Assembly: GCF_017315725.1 (NCBI RefSeq)
Contig: NZ_JAFLRG010000001.1
Location: 2,728,001 to 2,792,000, forward strand
Source: Trinickia acidisoli
GTDB lineage: Bacteria > Pseudomonadota > Gammaproteobacteria > Burkholderiales > Burkholderiaceae
Length of the DNA stretch: 64,000 nucleotides
Reading direction: 5' to 3'
The notes beneath the pieces were generated by a model that saw only the letters and a program-made list of their open reading frames with translations, did not search any database and had not been told where the DNA came from. Positions 36,095 to 44,036 of this stretch are shown in pieces. Made by a program: the position numbers and the translations under genes. Position 1 is the first letter of the stretch; every line of letters begins with the position of its first letter.

Positions 36095-36946
36095 ATGGCA
36101 ACGCCTCTGGTTCGACTTGCGCCGCTCGATTTGATCCGCGGCTTCGTGGCCGTCGGCCGCCGCATGAGCGTAACGCTCGCGGCGGAGGACCTTTGTCTGA
36201 CGCAATCTGCCGTCAGCCGGCAAATTCACTCGCTCGAGGATGCGCTCGGCGTGTCGCTGTTTCATCGCGGCTACCGGTCGATCACATTCACGCAAGCCGG
36301 CGAGCGCCTGTTCCGCACGGCCGACGGCGTCGTGCGTCAGTTGCAGGACGTGTTCGAGGCGATCACGCGTCCTGCCGAGCGCCAACCCGTGACGGTCACC
36401 GCCAGTATCGGCGTGGCGACGCTCTGGCTATTGCCGCGGCTGCCGGAGCTGCAGCGCCGTTACCCCGCGCTCGACGTTCGCGTGGCGGCCAACGACAAGC
36501 TGCTCGACTTGCACACCGAAGGCATCGACCTCGCCATCCGCTATGCGAGCATCGCGAACCCGCCATCCGGTGCGACGCGCCTATTCGACGAAACGATCGT
36601 GCCGGTTGCGAGCCCGTCGCTCGGCGTGACCGGGGTCGATACCGAAGGCAAGCTCGTCGCGCTCGGCTCCGGAAAGGGTCGTGCGAACGGACACGCGTAT
36701 TGGCTCGTGCAGGCCGACGCGGCCGCTCGGCAAGACGTGCACGACGTGGCACGGTGGATCGCCGAGCAAGCGCGCACGTCGGGGGGCGAAGCCGTTACGG
36801 TCGCCGGTCACGCCGCACGGCCCGCCACACCGCCGGAGAACGTCCTGATGATCCATTCGGCCAAGCAGCCGGAAGGGTACGCCGGGGGCGGCGCGCTTGC
36901 GGTGGAGGCAGCGGGCGCCACCGGCGAACGCGTTGCGTTGTCGTAG
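36095..36946 (+). CDS. LysR-family protein with an internally deleted effector domain
   Basis: A 283-aa protein starting at an ATG with a GAGG ribosome binding site. The winged HTH is intact (VTLAAEDLCLTQSAVSRQIH, about residues 28-48, then SLEDALGVSLFHRGYRSITF). The effector domain runs normally through DLAIRYASIANPPSG and ETIVPVASPSL (about residue 173). It then continues directly with GKLVALGSGKGRANGHAYWL, which in GcvA-type LysR proteins lies about 80 residues further on. The second subdomain, with the GxGIALG-type motif, is missing while the frame is kept. After the normal end (RWIAEQARTSGG) there is a non-conserved tail of about 50 residues. It could still bind DNA but probably not an effector. 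Confidence 0.75.
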   Translation: MATPLVRLAPLDLIRGFVAVGRRMSVTLAAEDLCLTQSAVSRQIHSLEDALGVSLFHRGYRSITFTQAGERLFRTADGVVRQLQDVFEAITRPAERQPVTVTASIGVATLWLLPRLPELQRRYPALDVRVAANDKLLDLHTEGIDLAIRYASIANPPSGATRLFDETIVPVASPSLGVTGVDTEGKLVALGSGKGRANGHAYWLVQADAAARQDVHDVARWIAEQARTSGGEAVTVAGHAARPATPPENVLMIHSAKQPEGYAGGGALAVEAAGATGERVALS

Positions 36947-37075
36947 CGGGCGAATCGGGATTCGCCCCCTCCTATTTGTGGTAGTTGTCGCCAAGGGGCG
37001 CGGCGGGTGAAATCGACGGCGTTCGAGTGCGGTGCACAAAAGTGCGCCGCTCCCCCGTCCCGGAGGTAACACCCG

Positions 37076-37780
37076 ATGCGAATGCCGTTGCTGCAAATCG
37101 AATCGCTCGTCGCCGGCTACGGCAAGAGCGACGTTCTCGACGACATCTCGTTCGCGCTGTTCGCGGGTAGCCTCGCCTACGTGCTCGGACCGCACGGCGC
37201 TGGCAAGACGACGCTGTTCATGGCGATCGCGGGGCTCGTGCGCCCCAAGCGTGGCGTGATCCGCCTCGACGGCGAGGACACCCGCCGCAAGCGGCCGACC
37301 GAATTGCTTGCGCGCGGCATCGCCTACGTGCCGCACAACCGCCTGCTTTTCAGCTCGCTATCGGTCCGTGACAATCTGCTTGCGGGCGTGTGGCGCGATA
37401 CGGACCGGCCACGCATCGAAGCGCAGGCTGATCGCTTGGTGCAACGGTTTCCGTTTCTGAAAGCCTGCGGACATCAAAGCGCCAGCCGACTGACGAACGG
37501 CGAGCGGCAATTGCTCGCCATCGCGCGCGCCTTGATGTCGGAGCCGCGCCTGCTGTTGCTCGACGATCCGTTCGACGCCCTAGCGCCCGCCGAGGCCGAA
37601 CAAGTGGCGGGACTCGGCGCCGAGTTGGCGAGTGACGGCACGGCTGTGGTAATCGCGCAACGAAACGCCACACCGGCGGCCTGCCTAGGCGAGCAGGCCT
37701 ATCTGCTCGACCAAGGGCGCCTTTGCCGCTCGGAGGCGTCGGTCGCTTCGTCCTGGCCGGGGGTACCCGTGTCGTCTTGA
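37076..37780 (+). CDS. Orphan LivF-like ABC ATPase with degenerate motifs
   Basis: A 234-aa ATP-binding protein of the branched-chain amino acid (LivF) type, with the opening LLQIESLVAGYGKSDVLDDI. Motifs deviate from consensus: Walker A is GPHGAGKTT (usually GPNGAGKST), the signature is LTNGERQ (usually LSGGEQQ), and Walker B is LLLLDDPFDALAP (the catalytic Glu after the Asp is replaced by Asp). The switch region is VVIAQRNATP. A strong GGAGG ribosome binding site precedes the ATG at 37076. No permease, binding protein or LivG partner is adjacent. ATP binding looks possible; hydrolysis may be weak. It may be a decaying paralogue or an ATPase with a regulatory role. Confidence 0.75.
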   Translation: MRMPLLQIESLVAGYGKSDVLDDISFALFAGSLAYVLGPHGAGKTTLFMAIAGLVRPKRGVIRLDGEDTRRKRPTELLARGIAYVPHNRLLFSSLSVRDNLLAGVWRDTDRPRIEAQADRLVQRFPFLKACGHQSASRLTNGERQLLAIARALMSEPRLLLLDDPFDALAPAEAEQVAGLGAELASDGTAVVIAQRNATPAACLGEQAYLLDQGRLCRSEASVASSWPGVPVSS

Positions 37781-37850
37781 AGGCAGTTCGCTCACGTCGC
37801 ACCGCACGCGACATTGCGCTCCGGTAGGAGTGCGCCACATGCAATTCAAA

Positions 37851-37871
37851 GCGCATCGATAATCGATGCGC
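37851..37871. repeat. 21-bp perfect palindrome gcgcatcgat-a-atcgatgcgc
   Basis: Ten-base arms around a single A, located between the convergent ABC ATPase gene (ends 37780) and the luxR-type gene (ends 38069). The single-base loop is too tight for an ideal RNA hairpin, but the tip can open. On the minus strand it is followed by ctttg, a weak T-run. It could be a weak terminator for the luxR-type gene or a protein-binding site. Confidence 0.5.
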
Positions 37872-38068
37872 ACATCCGATCATATTTCCGAAAGCCTTCT
37901 AAATTTATTATCGCGGTTGGAAATAAGTGCGAATGAGATCACCTTTCTCCGACGACAAGAAAATCGAAAAACCGCAATTCCGACTCGGTAAATTGGCGCA
38001 CGGCGTATCTAAAACGGCAATTCGCTTCGCCCCGGCGAGCGCCAAAACGGCGCTCGCCATACCGGCAG

Positions 38069-38782
38069 TCACTGAAGCAAGCCGAGCATCGCGGCACGCA
38101 CGACTGCTGCCGTCTTGTTCGTCGTCTTCAATTTCGTCACCGCATTCTTGACGTGGAAATTGACGGTATCGACCGAAATCACGAGGATCTTCGAAATTTC
38201 GCCGGAAGTCTTGCCGTCGGCGGCCCACTTGAGCACCTCCACTTCGCGATCGGTGAGCCCGCGCTCCGGATCGGCCATCAACGTCGGCATCAGCACACGC
38301 TTGAGCGACAGATGCGCAGTGCTCACGAGCCAGCGCATTTTGACTTCGTTCTCGCCGAGTTCATCCGCCGTGAGGGGACTGCTCGAACGCGCCAGCGTCA
38401 GCATACCGCCCACGCCGCAGCTATCGAACGCCGACTGCGCCCAGCCATAGCACAACCCGTGCGATCGCGCTTCGCGCCACAATTCGGGCACGCCGCTAAA
38501 GAGCGCGTCGCTCCAAACGACCGGCGACTGCGAACGACGTGCATGCTGCACGGACGGATCGATCTCGAAATAGTGCGCTTCCTGATACCGCTTTTTCCAC
38601 GCTTCCGGGTAATTGCTCAGCAAGCGCGTCTTCGGCTTGGACAGCGGCCACGGCGCCCGCAAGCCATACGCGCAAAACTCGAAGCCCAAGCCCTTTGCGG
38701 CGGCCTCGATCTTGCTGAAGATCTCCATATCGGAGTTCGTGTGATTCAACTCGTGCAACAGTTCCTCGGCCCAGCTTTTCAT
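38069..38782 (-). CDS. LuxR-family acyl-homoserine-lactone-responsive regulator (solo)
   Basis: A 237-aa quorum-sensing regulator. The autoinducer-binding domain (residues about 15-160) has the invariant pocket residues in AWKKRYQEAHYFEIDPSVQH (Trp62, Tyr66, Asp75, Pro76) and VVWSDALF (Trp90), plus Gly in SCGVGGML. The C-terminal HTH is GLTDREVEVLKWAADGKTSG then EISKILVISVDTVNFHVKNA (about 173-215). All signature residues are present, so it should bind an AHL. No LuxI-type synthase gene is found on either side, making it a LuxR solo here. The flanking spacers are AT-richer than the genome. Confidence 0.93.
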   Translation of the reverse strand: MKSWAEELLHELNHTNSDMEIFSKIEAAAKGLGFEFCAYGLRAPWPLSKPKTRLLSNYPEAWKKRYQEAHYFEIDPSVQHARRSQSPVVWSDALFSGVPELWREARSHGLCYGWAQSAFDSCGVGGMLTLARSSSPLTADELGENEVKMRWLVSTAHLSLKRVLMPTLMADPERGLTDREVEVLKWAADGKTSGEISKILVISVDTVNFHVKNAVTKLKTTNKTAAVVRAAMLGLLQ

Positions 38783-39480
38783 TTATGCCTCCTTGCCGTC
38801 GCGCCAGTCACGCGAGCGACCTGCGTGATACCGAAACGGCCGCGCCCGGCGGCCGGAGCATCGACATCTCGGCATACGTCTTCCCCGGCTCGGCACGCAC
38901 CGAGCCGCGGCTCTCGAATGAGACGCACGCCCAAGGCTCTTCTTTATTTCTGCGGTGTAACTTCGATTGACGACGGCGTGATTCCCGTCATTTCACAATG
39001 CGCGTTTCCGCGGGCAGCGATGCACCGACTACCTAAGCTTCACTGTGGTTTAACCGGCACGCTCGCCCGCGTGCCGATTTAAACGAACGCAATCATCGCA
39101 CATTTCCGGCTCGAGAAAATCGAGGCAAAGCTCGTTTAACCGCAAATTACTTCCGACAGAGAAATTAATACCGAAACGATTATTCGACCTGTCAACATAG
39201 GCGTCATATTTACGTGCAATAGCGGTACCGATAATGCGGGCATCCCCTCGATATCGTTTCCGCGCCAACTTGGAAAACCGCGCAGGCCGTCGGAACACCG
39301 GCTGGCGTGCGCGTTGCGCTGCCAGGGAACGGGAGAACGCCGGCGTGGTCCGGCGCCCGTCACGCCGCGAAATCTTTCGTGCGGCGAAGCACACGAACCA
39401 TACTGCACAGGCGTTCGGCGCATGATTAAACTAGTACGAGCGTCGTCAGCGCGGTGCGACGCCGCTAACGGAGCCTCATC
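38783..39480. other. 698-bp divergent intergenic region between luxR-type and PBP genes
   Basis: The stretch 39060-39240 is distinctly AT-richer than its surroundings. A minus-strand open frame (39050-39394) crosses it and would read IIGTAIARKYDAYVDRSNNR and LNELCLDFLEPEMCDDCVRL, with third codon positions far less GC-rich than genuine genes here. I could not recognise it and do not call it a gene. It could be a decayed remnant. The promoter of the PBP gene, with a GGAG ribosome binding site at its start, is at the right end. Confidence 0.45.
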
Positions 39481-42400
39481 ATGAATCGCCCGCTCGCCCG
39501 CCTACCCTTGCGCTACATCTCAACGATGTCGCCGGGCGCGCGATGGAAATGGCTCATGCTCGCCGGGGTTGCCGCGCTCGTCGGCCTGCTCGCCTACTTC
39601 GTCTCGCTCGAGATGCAGACTTCGCGTTTGCAAGCGCGCTACTTCGCGGGTTTAGGGCGACAGGTATCGTTTTCAGTCGAAGCGGGCGCCAGCGACGACA
39701 TCCGCTTCCCGTCGCCGGGCGGCCCGTACGACTGGCGCCTCGGTTATGCGCGCTTGCCCGATTTCGCGGCGCGACTGCGCGCGCGCGGCTACATCGTCAC
39801 GAGCCAAGCGCGCGATTCGTCGATGATGATGTCGCTGGCCGATCGCGGCCTGTTCATACCGTACGTGGAAAAAGACCAGGCGGGGCTGCGCTTGTTCGAC
39901 GAGCAGGGTACGCCGCTCTATAGCGCCCGCTACCCCGCTCTCGCCTACACCGACTTCGATTCGATTCCCCCCATCATCGTCAGTGCGCTGACGTTCATCG
40001 AAGACCGCTATTTGCTCGATCCGAGCGAACCGGATCGGAACCCGGCCATCGATTGGGGCCGATTTGCCCGGGCGCTGTCGGATCAGGCGGTGCGGCTCGT
40101 CGACCGTCATCAATCGACGCCCGGCGGCAGCACGCTCGCCACGCAAACCGAGAAATTTCGCCATTCGCCCGGCGGCCGCACCGCCACGCCCCCTGAAAAA
40201 TTGCGCCAGATCGCCTCGGCATCGGTCCGCGCCTACCTTGGCGGCGAAAATACGATGGCCGTGCGTCAATCGATCGTCGTGCACTACCTGAATACGGTGC
40301 CGCTGGCGGCGCGGCCCGGCATCGGCGAGATCCAAGGCCTCGGCGACGGGCTGACGGCTTGGTACGGGTGCGACTTCGTCGACGTCAACCAACTGCTGTC
40401 GCAAATCACGGCCGAAACGGGCAACGGCCCGGCGGCGCCCGGTGTGCTCGCCAGCGAAGCGCTGGCGTTCAAGCAGGCACTCTCGTTGTTGATCGCGCAG
40501 CGCGCGCCCTCGTATTACCTCGTGCGCAATCGCCCCGCGCTCGACCGGCTCACCGACAGCTACATCCGCGTGCTCGCCGCGAACGGCGTCATCTCCGCGC
40601 CGTTGCGCGACGCGGCGCTCGAGCAATCGCTCGAGTTGCATAAGGGCGCCCCGCCGCGGCCGGCGACGTCGTTCGTCGCGCGCAAGGCCATCACGCTCGT
40701 GCGCTCGCGTCTGCAACAAGCGCTCGGCGTGGACGGCTTCTACGATCTCGACCGGCTCGACCTCACCGTGCATTCGACATTGAACGACGCCGTGGAGCGC
40801 GCCGTCGCCGAGCGGCTTGCGCAGGCCGGCACCGTCGAAGGCGCGAAGGCGGCCGGCCTTTACGGCTTCGAGATGCTGCGCCCAGGCGACGATCCGTCGA
40901 AGATTTCCTTCAGCTTCGCGCTGTTCGAGCATCGAAACGGTCAAGACGTCGTGCGCGTGCAAACGGACAGCGTGAACCAGCCGTTCGACATCAACGGGGG
41001 CGCACGGCTCAATCTCGGCTCGACCGCTAAGCTGCGCACGGTGATCACGTACCTGCAAATCGTCTCGACCTTGCATGCGCGCTATGCGTCCATGAGCGCG
41101 GCCGAACTCAAGCATGTGCGGCTCGACCCGATCGATGGGCTCTCGCGCTGGGCCGTGGACTACCTTATCCATGCAAACGATCGCTCACTGCCCGCGATGC
41201 TCGATGCGGCCGTCGAGCGCAAATATTCGGCGAGCCCGGGCGAAACGTTCTACACGGGCGGCGGCGCGCAGGCCTTCTCGAACTTCGACAAGTCCGACAA
41301 CGGACGCATCCTCACCGTGCGCGATGCGTTCCAGCATTCGGTGAACCTCGTGTTCGTGCGGCTCATGCGCGACATCGTCCACTACGAGATGGTGCAGACA
41401 ACCGGCTCCTCGGCGCATTGGCTCGACGACCCCGCACTGCGTCAGCGCTATCTCGAAGCGTTCGCCGATCAGGAGAGCCTCGTCTACTTGCATCGGTTCT
41501 TCGTGAGGTACCACGGCAAGACGGCCGACGAAGCGCTCGACATGCTCGTCGCCGACATGCGCAAGAGCCCGCCCAAGCTCGCCACGGCACTGCGCAGCAT
41601 CGCCCCCGACGAACCTCTCCCGTGGTTCGCGCAGCGCATGCGCGCAGCCCTCAAAAACACGCCGAGCGCGTCGCTCTCCGATGACGATCTCGCCAAGCTC
41701 TATGCGAAGTACGCGATCGACAAGTTCAATCTGAACGATCGCGGCTATATCTCGGGGGTGCATCCGATCGCGTTATGGATGCTCGCCTATCTGCGCAAGC
41801 ATCCGAACGCGACCGAGGACGAGCTGCGCAAAGCGAGCCGCGCCGCACGCCTCACGTCGTATGCATGGCTCTTCAAGACGCACCATCATCTGACGCAAGA
41901 TCGCCGCATCCGGCACATGGTCGAATTGAAGGCCTACGACGCCATCGGCCAATCCTGGCGCGCGCTCGGTTATCCGTTCGAGACGATCACGCCTTCGTTC
42001 GCCGCCGCAATCGGCGCTTCCGGCGATCGGCCCGATGCGCTCGCGCATCTGATCGGCATCATCGCCAACGGCGGCAACACGATCCATGCGAGCAGCGTCG
42101 ATACGCTCGCGTTTGCGGCCGGGACGCCGTTCGAAACGCACTTCGCCCATGCGCCGAATCCTCAGCACCAGGCCATCTCGCCCGACATCGTCGCGGTCGC
42201 GCGCAGCCTGCTGCGCGACGTCGTGCTCGGCGGCACGGGCGCGCGTCTTTCGACGGGACTACCGCTCGGCGACGGGCACGCGCTAGACGTCTACGGCAAG
42301 ACCGGTACCGGCGATCAGCGCTACGACGTCTATGCACGCGGCGGACGGCTCATCGAATCGCGCAAAGTCAATCGCACGGCCGTGTTCGTGTTCGTCATCG

Positions 42401-42597
42401 GCAATCGCTTCTACGGCACGCTGACGGCGTACACGCACGAACCGTATGCGGCGCGCTACGACTACACGAGCGCGATGGCCGTGCAGTTGCTCAAAACGCT
42501 CGGCCCCTCGCTCGCACCGGTGCTCGAGGCGAACGACGCGCACGACCCGCAAACGCAGGCCACCGCCTCGCACACCGACGCGCAAGCCACTCCATAG
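39481..42597 (+). CDS. Large class A penicillin-binding protein-like (GT51 transglycosylase plus transpeptidase)
   Basis: A 1038-aa inner-membrane protein with one N-terminal span (WKWLMLAGVAALVGLLAYFV, residues 23-42). The glycosyltransferase 51 domain has catalytic Glu174 in LTFIEDRYLLD and the second motif TPGGSTLATQTEKF (about 213-227). The usual EDxxFxxHxG and RKxxE motifs are altered. The transpeptidase domain has SxxK (STAK, Ser514), SxN (SVN, 620-622) and KTG (KTGTGDQ, Lys940). The distance from SVN to KTG (about 318 residues) is unusually long, so an insertion of 100 or more residues is present (roughly 640-860). GGAG precedes the ATG. It probably builds or remodels peptidoglycan as an accessory to canonical PBP1A. 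Confidence 0.85.
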   Translation: MNRPLARLPLRYISTMSPGARWKWLMLAGVAALVGLLAYFVSLEMQTSRLQARYFAGLGRQVSFSVEAGASDDIRFPSPGGPYDWRLGYARLPDFAARLRARGYIVTSQARDSSMMMSLADRGLFIPYVEKDQAGLRLFDEQGTPLYSARYPALAYTDFDSIPPIIVSALTFIEDRYLLDPSEPDRNPAIDWGRFARALSDQAVRLVDRHQSTPGGSTLATQTEKFRHSPGGRTATPPEKLRQIASASVRAYLGGENTMAVRQSIVVHYLNTVPLAARPGIGEIQGLGDGLTAWYGCDFVDVNQLLSQITAETGNGPAAPGVLASEALAFKQALSLLIAQRAPSYYLVRNRPALDRLTDSYIRVLAANGVISAPLRDAALEQSLELHKGAPPRPATSFVARKAITLVRSRLQQALGVDGFYDLDRLDLTVHSTLNDAVERAVAERLAQAGTVEGAKAAGLYGFEMLRPGDDPSKISFSFALFEHRNGQDVVRVQTDSVNQPFDINGGARLNLGSTAKLRTVITYLQIVSTLHARYASMSAAELKHVRLDPIDGLSRWAVDYLIHANDRSLPAMLDAAVERKYSASPGETFYTGGGAQAFSNFDKSDNGRILTVRDAFQHSVNLVFVRLMRDIVHYEMVQTTGSSAHWLDDPALRQRYLEAFADQESLVYLHRFFVRYHGKTADEALDMLVADMRKSPPKLATALRSIAPDEPLPWFAQRMRAALKNTPSASLSDDDLAKLYAKYAIDKFNLNDRGYISGVHPIALWMLAYLRKHPNATEDELRKASRAARLTSYAWLFKTHHHLTQDRRIRHMVELKAYDAIGQSWRALGYPFETITPSFAAAIGASGDRPDALAHLIGIIANGGNTIHASSVDTLAFAAGTPFETHFAHAPNPQHQAISPDIVAVARSLLRDVVLGGTGARLSTGLPLGDGHALDVYGKTGTGDQRYDVYARGGRLIESRKVNRTAVFVFVIGNRFYGTLTAYTHEPYAARYDYTSAMAVQLLKTLGPSLAPVLEANDAHDPQTQATASHTDAQATP

Positions 42598-42748
42598 CCG
42601 AATGGCGAACCCGCCTTCGACGCTGTGCATTCGAAGCGCACCGTCGCACGTCTGAATTTCGCATCCATCCCCGCGCCCTCGGGCGCGCGGGCACGCCCGT
42701 TGCGGATGGATCGTTGTCGCACGTGCGGCACACCTAAAAGGAGCTCAC

Positions 42749-42955
42749 ATGAACAAGGATCAAGTGAAGGGCGTAGCGGAAAAGGCGAAGGGTAAGGTCA
42801 ATCAAGCGGTCGGAAGCGTGACGAACGATCCGGCGCGTCAAGCCAAGGGCGACCTTCAGGAAGCCGCGGGAGAAATCCGCAAGGGCTACGGCGACGCCAA
42901 GGAAGACTTGAAGGACGAGCTCAAGCACGACCGTGACGTGAAGAAGCATCACTGA
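42749..42955 (+). CDS. CsbD-family stress protein
   Basis: A 68-aa very hydrophilic protein. MNKDQVKGVAEKAKGKVNQA is the classic CsbD opening, followed by a second similar repeat (ARQAKGDLQEAAGEIRKGYG) and a basic end (VKKHH). The family (Bacillus CsbD, E. coli YjbJ) is abundant under general stress, but its molecular role is unknown. A strong AAGGAG ribosome binding site five bases before the ATG indicates high expression. A 12-bp-stem terminator lies about 33 bp after the stop. Confidence 0.93.
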   Translation: MNKDQVKGVAEKAKGKVNQAVGSVTNDPARQAKGDLQEAAGEIRKGYGDAKEDLKDELKHDRDVKKHH

Positions 42956-42988
42956 CCCGAAAACGCACCGTAGCAATGCGCGTCGATG

Positions 42989-43033
42989 CGGGGCGGACCT
43001 GGCTGGCTCAGAGGGTCCGCCCCGCTTTTCTTG
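42989..43033 (+). terminator. Rho-independent terminator after the CsbD gene
   Basis: gcggggcggacc (42989-43000) pairs perfectly with ggtccgccccgc (43015-43026), followed by TTTTCTT. The right arm and part of the loop lie within the 3' end of the convergent LysR gene, whose stop codon is in the loop. Confidence 0.88.
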
Positions 43034-43910
43034 CCTTCTCGAGCACGAAATCGATGAACGATGCGGCAGCGCGCGTTTGATGGCGATCGGGCATGTAAAG
43101 CAGGTACATGTGCGTGCCGAAAATGCTGAGCCGCCACGCATCGAGCGTCGTCACGACCGCCCCGCTGCGAATATCGTCTTGCACCACGTAGTCGGGCACG
43201 ATGCCCACCCCCAACCCCGCCAGCACCGCTTGGCGCAAAAACAGAAAATTCTCCGAAATCAACGTGGGCTCGAGCAGGACTTCGTGCCGCTCGCCGCCAA
43301 GGTACGCCGCGACGCGCAACTGACGGCCGACGACGGTGGCCGTGATGAGCGGCGTCGTCCGTAAAGCGTCGAGTGCCGTCGGCAACCCATGCTCGTTTGC
43401 GTATTGCTTCGAGGCACAGGCGACATAGCGCACGGCCCCCATGTCGCGCGCGACGAGATTCTGCGGGGGCTCGGACATGACGCGCACGGCGATGTCGACT
43501 TCGTCCCGCAGCAAATCTTCGACGCGATTTTCAAACATGACGTCGAGCACGATGCCCGGATGCAGGCGCTTGAACTCGAGCAGCCAGTCGGCCATCACGA
43601 GCTGCCCATAGCCGCTCGGCACCGACAGCCGCACGCGCCCCAGCGGCGTGCGGCCGAGCGTCTCGACGGTCTCCTGCGCCGCTTCGAGCGCCCGCCGAAT
43701 CGCGCGGCCGTGCTCGACGAGACGCAACCCCGCCTCGGTCGGCTCGACGCGCCGCGTCGTGCGCCGCACGAGTTGCAGCCCGAGCGCGCGTTCGAACTGA
43801 TTGAGGTGATAACTGACGTTGGCCCGCGTCATCTTGAGCCGGCGAGCGGCTTCGCTGAGGTTGCCGGCCTCCAAGATCTCGACGAGCAGCGAGAGGGAAT
43901 TCAAATCCAT
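43008..43910 (-). CDS. LysR-family regulator (CrgA-like) divergent from fatty-acid oxidation genes
   Basis: A 300-aa LysR protein. The HTH is in residues 1-60 (GNLSEAARRLKMTRANVSYH). Effector-domain hallmarks are GRVRLSVPSGYGQLVMADWL, EVDIAVRVMSEPPQ and AVLAGLGVGIVPDYVV. The start at 43910 (MDLNSLSLLVEILEAGN) gives the standard N-terminus; an upstream in-frame ATG at 43961 would add 17 non-conserved residues. It is divergent from the beta-oxidation gene at 44037, which it probably controls. Repeated TGTCAA elements lie between them. Confidence 0.9.
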   Translation of the reverse strand: MDLNSLSLLVEILEAGNLSEAARRLKMTRANVSYHLNQFERALGLQLVRRTTRRVEPTEAGLRLVEHGRAIRRALEAAQETVETLGRTPLGRVRLSVPSGYGQLVMADWLLEFKRLHPGIVLDVMFENRVEDLLRDEVDIAVRVMSEPPQNLVARDMGAVRYVACASKQYANEHGLPTALDALRTTPLITATVVGRQLRVAAYLGGERHEVLLEPTLISENFLFLRQAVLAGLGVGIVPDYVVQDDIRSGAVVTTLDAWRLSIFGTHMYLLYMPDRHQTRAAASFIDFVLEKARKAGRTL

Positions 43911-43933
43911 GGATGGGGCGGCCTGCCGCTCAC

Positions 43934-43982
43934 TGTCAAGGAAATTTTTACAGTCTGTCAATTCATGCTTGGATTGTCAATT
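43934..43982. promoter_or_regulatory. Three direct TGTCAA repeats between LysR and beta-oxidation genes
   Basis: TGTCAA occurs at 43934, 43956 and 43975. The last two extend to the identical 8-mer tgtcaatt, 19 bp apart (about two helical turns). The repeats lie within the 126 bp separating the divergent genes, in the AT-rich part, and are plausible half-sites for the LysR protein or RNA polymerase contacts. Confidence 0.4.
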
Positions 43983-44036
43983 TCCGCTATCCCATCGACA
44001 ATCGCACGATCGATCACCCTCGTTCGACGCCCATCC

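Noticed and set aside
38783..39480. Possible luxI-type AHL synthase next to the luxR-type gene
   Set aside because: No frame of about 200 codons and none of the conserved Arg/Phe/Trp/Asp/Glu residues of LuxI; the region is largely non-coding.
43389..44036. Upstream extension of the beta-oxidation gene frame to 43389
   Set aside because: It runs through the divergent LysR gene in antisense and has no conserved sequence before MTAPTHAS at 44037.
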